Part shown: positions 58,390 to 64,000 of the stretch, piece after piece
How positions within the stretch are numbered: the first letter of the stretch is position 1
Layout: each line of letters starts with the position of its first letter
Origin: Acanthococcus lagerstroemiae
Lineage: Eukaryota > Arthropoda > Insecta > Hemiptera > Eriococcidae
DNA length: 64,000 bases
Direction: 5' to 3'
NCBI GenBank assembly: GCA_031841125.1
Contig: CM063108.1
Coordinates: forward strand, 71,954,344 to 72,018,343
Program-made: the position numbers and the translations under genes
The notes under the pieces: generated by a model
Seen by the model: the letters and a program-made list of their open reading frames with translations, nothing else
Told to the model about the DNA's origin: nothing
The model's database searches: none

Positions 58390-60925
58390 AAATAAAATAA
58401 ACATTCGCCCCGAAAGCACGATGCTCAATCACCAGAAAATTATTTTAATTTACAACTTGAAATCGAAAATCCTTACTCTGAAATTAATTTTGACGTAATT
58501 ATTTCAACGCATCGATTTCAATGGATCTTTCTCACTAAGCAACAATTTTTCCCGTTCTTTTTTATACCCGTAGTCTATTTATACCTGTGCGGCATTTTTC
58601 CTTAGCCCCGTGCACTGTGTTAAAAAGGTGTACGATGTTATTATAGCGTCTCGTAGCTGCATTTTTTGTTGTTCACATTCACCGCGAATACAAATTGTTA
58701 GGGATAATTAATATTATAGGGAACATCATTCAACGTAATGAAGAAGAAAAATTAATTATCGCGAAAAAATGACGGAATTTCCTAGAGCGACCGGCGTGAA
58801 ATATTTTGTACGCTCAACTCGAGGGATTTTAAAAGCGAGCGAGCTTTTTTTTTTTTTAATGATATTTTATTAATCTGTCTCGACAACTGACGATCTGTCA
58901 AATTTACACCTGAAGGTCAAGACGCTGTCGGCTAAACGACTTTGGGGTTGACTGCTTCGTTTTTCCTCTTTTTATCCAGAAATTCATTTACAAGAGAGGG
59001 CTGGCTACTGACATAAAACTGATGCATAGAGAAGTGTTCTAGTTCCTGCAATATTGAAAGATCAATGTCAAGTATGGGCATTAAGAAGTACCGACGAGTT
59101 GACGTCACGGCTTATATTGCTAGGTCTGACGAGGGAGGCGGGGAGTCCCGCCTAGAAGCCAAAACCGTCGCAACTTTTTCTCTCAAAATACTAAAGACCG
59201 AGCGTCGGTTGCTACCACCGAAAAACAAAAAAATCTCTACTCAACATGTTTCAGTCTGTTTGTCTTATTCAGGTCTCTTTTACTCAACAGCTTTTTAACA
59301 TTTCTCTGTTTGCTCTTAAGAAATTCGGAGGAAAGAACTCTATTAAAAACGTCTCAAGTTTACAGCCCAGCATATTTGTCAGTCTCTCAGTACATACGAT
59401 GAAAATCCATCAAATACTGCCCCACTTCTATACTCGTAGATCTAAAATGTCTTTCTGATTATCCTGTCACTAAACAAAACTTCGCCGAGAGTAAAATCCA
59501 AGAGCCGAGAGCCAAAACCTTTTTCAAGGATCTCTTCAGCGATACTCCTTGCATACTCCATACGTCTCTACAGACTTTGTTATATTCATTAATTTAGTAT
59601 GTAAAACCCCGAATTTTGAATCCTATTCCAGAAAAAGAAAACAAAGCCCAAATTTCAAATTCTGAAAGATCCGAAAGTACTCATTTTCATTCATGTGTTC
59701 TCGAAAATGAGCGGACAAAACAAAGTATTGGGTGATGATCTAAGACCTCAAAAACGAGAGCGTTACCAAATTACCCTTATTCTGGGCATATTGTGTTTTG
59801 TCACCAAAAATTTGAGATTATAGTATTTTTACTGTAATTTACTATTTTGAGAAAGCCTTCGAGATTATAACTCAACTATTTCACCGAAGACGAAAAGAAT
59901 TAGGCAAAACAAACGAAAATATTATTACGAGTACTTTCGCGTGAAATTCCAAAAGAGTGTTTTTCTCGCCTTTTTCTACCTTATTTTGTCAGGTTTACAC
60001 TATTAAAGAGAAAGTATTTTCCGTTTCGTCGCCTTAGAACGGAATTTCTTTTCAAAGGGCATCAGTTCGGAAATTCACGTCGAGAAAGAAACGTTCCAGA
60101 GGAAGAGGAAGAAAGAAAAAGAGAAAGAGCGAAGAACAGGAAAAAGTAATCTAGAATGTAGAGCACTGTACTGCGAATTTCAAGAATTTTGGGAACTTTT
60201 TTTGTGTTTTACTGAAACTAACCAAACGTCTGAGAAATTATTTTTGAACATTTTCTAACGATATGGCGAGACACAGTCAAATACATAAAATTCATGTTTT
60301 AATGAAAGCATAGACGTTATAATATTATAATACAGCTAATAATCTTCAGTACGACATTATCAAAATTAAAACCCATTTTTATATGGCGCTTAATTTTTGT
60401 GATTTTGTACACGATCCTCCATCCTTCAGGCTGGCTTTCTAAAACATGCAAAAAGTAATCTGAGATATACAAGCGGCCGATAAAGCCTTATTTCGTTTGA
60501 TAAAAATTCTACTTTAAGCTTCGGTCTTCTTATACTCCGCTATTTTAGGTAAACTAGACACTGCCGATGTCGACGACCTACCAAATAGTTTCTTTTTCAA
60601 TACTGATAAAAGATTATTGAAAATTTATCCTCGTTTACCTACACGGCAAGGTGATATATAGTCTATGGGATTTTAACTCGGCATTGAAGTACTCGCCTAA
60701 TAATGTATTACCAGAAATTCATCGATGTACTGGTAAGCTCCAGGTAAGCATTCGAACAAATCTCACCAGAAATAAATAGAAAACGCCGAGGGCGGATTGG
60801 AATACAAGAAGCTACCGGGAAAGTGACATCGCATCGGCTCAGCTTTCTGTATTGGTTACTTCTTCACCGTGTCTCCCTTCCACTACGCGGGCCCCAAACT
60901 CATAAATAAAACGAGGAGCTATCTG
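58390..60925. other. Unannotated non-coding stretch
   Basis: Frames at 59065-59458 lack recognisable features. A hairpin-prone GGCGGGGAGTCCCGCC lies near 59138-59153. Nothing else is supported. Confidence 0.4.
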
Positions 60926-60945
60926 TCAAAAGGGCCTCTGTCGAG

Positions 60946-61451
60946 CAGGGGCCCTTTTTGCGGAGATGCTGATTTTCGAATTCTCCGTGTCCTACTTCAT
61001 TAGGAAACTCCCGCTCTATGTAACAACATATGATATTCAGCAAAATTGGCGTCAATAAATGATTACAAACGCATTGGTAGGAACGCGTCATATACATAAT
61101 AGTCAATGAAACCAAGCATACATTACATTATATCATAGAGTGAAAAGCGAGTGACTCCATCCAGGATAATACACCTCAAAAATTAGCAAATTACACATTT
61201 TGGTTGCATTATGAGCAGGGAGAGACTTCTTCGCAACTACATTAGAGCTTCAATCACAAGAATGGACAATACCTCATCATACAGCAAGTTAGGAATTGCA
61301 TTGTTTCATAAGTTGTATTAATGTATGGTAACTAGCAAAGTAGAAGAGTAAATGCATAAAATTCACCAATTAATCATGGGAAAACAGCTACTGACAAACC
61401 ACGACACGTCCCACCACACTAATTTTCCCATCGCTCTAAAAAGGGCCCCTG
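60946..61451. mobile_element. Possible hAT-like element, 14-bp inverted termini, no target duplication
   Basis: CAGGGGCCCTTTTT at 60946-60959 is the exact reverse complement of 61438-61451, giving a 506-bp unit with hAT-style CAG...CTG ends. The adjacent 8-mers do not match. Directly to the left, AAAAGGGCCTCTG (60928-60940) is a second, imperfect mirror of the same terminus, 5 bases away; this may be the end of another copy, or the whole could be a hairpin. The interior encodes nothing recognised. Confidence 0.5.
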
Positions 61452-61454
61452 TCA

Positions 61455-63920
61455 TCTTCCTTCTTTCTTAATTCGTCCGCGTTTGTTTCTGAACGAACTA
61501 AACCATTAAACAGTCATTTCTGTTAATGGAGACACCGTGAACACTTTCTATAATAACATATTTTTCAGTTAAATCAGTCTGAAAGGAGTATTTCAGCTTG
61601 AAAACTTTGAAGTTGTTTTTTTCAAAATCATTATTGCTCATGGGGTCCTTTTGACAGATACCCGTTGAAGATTTTGATGTGCGTATCCAAGTGGAACGCA
61701 TTCGGAAAACCACTTCCACTACTACATTGATGAGCTCTGTATATAAAACGGGGTTAGATGCAAGAGTGGTAGTAAAGATACGTCGTCGGCGTAGCGCCAC
61801 TGACATTCGCATTCCATGCGCGTGCGTTTTCTTTGAAAAGACAAAAGGTCGTAGTGGCATTTCCACTCTAATACATGTACGCAGCGCAACTAGATTTTCA
61901 TGTTTTTAGTGGGAAAATTTTCAACGGGTAACTCCTCATATACTGACCCAATTCTTACGAAGTGCACTGGCCTACGGGAAAATTTCCTGATAAAACTGAA
62001 ATAGCCCACACACCTCTAGAAGGACCCACGTGAATTTTCCCACTCTTAACTGATGTACTCGAACATTTTTTCCGGATTTATAAATACGAGTAATACAGTA
62101 TCGTCTGTGATAGCCCGGGTGGATATTAATTTGCTCATCTCCACCTCTATACCTATTTAGTTTTTAAAATTTTTACTCATTTTACTTTCCTGCGCGAGAA
62201 AAACGACAATTTTATCATACAGCAAGAAGGCAGCGAATATACTTTTAAACCTTTTTCAAAAGAAAGGTAAACCGAACAGCAGGTGTTCACGGAAGGGATG
62301 CGAAAGAGAAAGAAACAGAGGAACAATAATATAAGCCCATCGTCCTGTTACCCTTAGAACGCCAAAATCCGTTCCTTTTTTCAAACTGTTTACTTATACC
62401 GTTCTGTAAATGTTTCACTTTTATCGCTTTTCGCAGTCTATTTAAGTTCCCGGGTAGTAAATTCCTCACGCACACTTCAGCGAAACTTTTTAAGGATCTA
62501 AAGTACAGATCTAACACCTATACATCATATTATGAAAAATCCATTACAAGTTTTTCGCGGACTGCGTCAAGTCGGAACTATACTAATATTTTACGTATCT
62601 AATTTTACGGATGTGAGTGAGCTATCTTCAGTACGTACATAGAATTTGAAGTTCCGGTACGCAGATTTATAATATCCATGTGAGCAGCTTCAATCCAACT
62701 AATAATGCAGAAGGTACCACGTCTACTTACGTGAGTATTACAGAACGCACACGCGACCTCTGCTATACGATTTATGAGAGCTTGATGAAAAACAGATCTC
62801 GTTTCGGACGCGAAACGAAATTTGATATTAGTTGCGAAGACGAAAGATTTGACTTCGCTGAAAAGCGTTAAAAGTGCCTTTGAAATTGAATTTTTCATAT
62901 TTAATCCAAAGTAGAAGCTGAACACAAAACGAAACGCATGGAAAGGCAGAGTAAAAGACGATGAAAACTACACAGAAGCAAATAACCCACGATATGAATA
63001 AAATAGATCTGTAAAATTTTCATGTACACGGATTGAAACTCAACGGTTATCGTTGACCGGGCAGCAGCAGTGTAAGAACTGCACTGCAACCTGAACCTCC
63101 CAATATTCTAATTTTATCTACCTCTCTACCCCCGTATATTTTCTTCAATACCTTTGAGACAGGCGAGATCATTAAGAAATTATTCTATGATTCAGAAACT
63201 GAAGACGAAAATCTGACGTCCCGAGTGTACATGGGGGCGATGGTGTAGTTTTTCAAACTTTAGAGAAATTAGTAATTTTAGAGTGAAAATTTCGAGTTAC
63301 AGCTCTTACACCCAACAAAGCGTAAAACATTTCTTCGTGAATTTGACATACTGGTTCGAGTAACGATGTTTCATGAAATGGACTCCGTAAAATTTGCTGG
63401 AAGATTTATCTCAGGCTAAATATAAAAACGTGAGAAAGGAATAAATCGAAATTCCTCCGCTTTTTGCATAGAATGGATCGAAAGACACCCTAGGACACAG
63501 TAATTAACTTCACTGGAGCATTTCGCCCCTCAGCCCCTTAGCGTTCCAGCCCTCGATAGAACTGCATAGAGACATAATCAGACATAAGAACGCATAATAT
63601 AAGACAAAACAGTTAATTAAATCATTATATCTTATCAGCTAGAGTTTTTTATTTTTTTGTTGTTTTTTTTTCTGAGGGAGAGGAGGAGTAATATACAGCT
63701 AAAAGAGAGATTAATACAAATTTGTATCCGATCCGTGATTAAGTCAAATCACATTAAATTTCACATGGTCAAAAAGATAGTTTTACTGCATTCTGAAAAT
63801 CAAAATAATAATAAGTGGCAGTCATCCTCTCATCTTCTCATCTTTTTATTATAAGAGCAGAACGTGTTTTAATGTCGTCAATGTTCTCAGCGCATGCTGA
63901 GTATTACAGGGTGAAATTTG
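61455..63920. other. Unannotated non-coding stretch
   Basis: A 122-codon minus-strand frame (61498-61866) has a protein-like C-terminal half (CQKDPMSNNDFEKNNFK and following) but no recognised family or splice context. Nothing else is supported. Confidence 0.35.
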
Positions 63921-63922
63921 CA

Positions 63923-63970
63923 CAAAATATAAATATTGAATCGACGCAAAATATAAATATTGAATCGACG
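63923..63970 (+). repeat. 24-bp tandem duplication, two exact copies
   Basis: CAAAATATAAATATTGAATC and four more bases are repeated perfectly head to tail. It keeps frame in a short open reading frame at the window edge (an 8-residue repeat, QNINIEST), but that frame has no other sign of being a gene. Confidence 0.85.
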
Positions 63971-64000
63971 AAGAACCTTTTTGTATCAGATTTTCAATAA

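Noticed and set aside
61498..61866. 122-codon minus-strand frame as a gene
   Set aside because: No start context, splice sites or family features; half of it is low-complexity basic sequence.

Overview
The window looks like non-coding, transposon-rich DNA from an insect or other arthropod. It is AT-rich, has no long host open reading frame, no operon-like gene packing and no bacterial signals. It carries microsatellites, homopolymer runs and animal-type mobile elements: an R1-clade LINE, an RTE-like LINE, a Jockey/CR1-group LINE, a mariner and several hAT-type miniature elements. The insect assignment is an inference from the element types; the species cannot be named from sequence alone.

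The only plausible host coding sequence is at the left edge (1-171), a 57-codon open stretch that ends at a good splice donor. The rest may be a long intron of that gene or intergenic DNA. Left third (172-25000): microrepeats (225-1440), a degenerate 'GAGTCTT' repeat (5940-6560, again 13845-15770), an (AT)n microsatellite (7334-7380), a hAT-like miniature element (8221-8561), an RTE-type reverse-transcriptase remnant (14269-14935) sitting inside the GAGTCTT repeat, tandem duplications (18121-18240 and 18561-18680), and a 251-bp element with perfect 29-bp inverted ends (23522-23772).

Centre (25061-34029): a GC-rich, 5'-truncated R1-clade LINE on the minus strand (25076-28818), bounded by a perfect 15-bp target duplication. 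Then comes a mariner (31769-34027) with near-identical inverted ends and TA duplications, whose middle is replaced by a 5'-truncated Jockey/CR1-group LINE fragment.

Right half (34030-64000): hAT-type miniature elements with 8-bp target duplications at 34614-34800, 37889-38501 and 42451-42623; a 461-bp element with about 100-bp inverted repeats, CACTA termini and a TAA duplication (56517-56977); a possible further one at 60946-61451; and several families of degenerate tandem repeats. One composite repeat (motif A followed by motif B) recurs at 22227-22745, 40560-41066 and 55630-55765, with motif A alone at other sites. It is the best candidate for an undescribed sequence family here. No functional cluster of genes acting together is visible; every recognisable protein apart from the edge exon belongs to a decayed mobile element.
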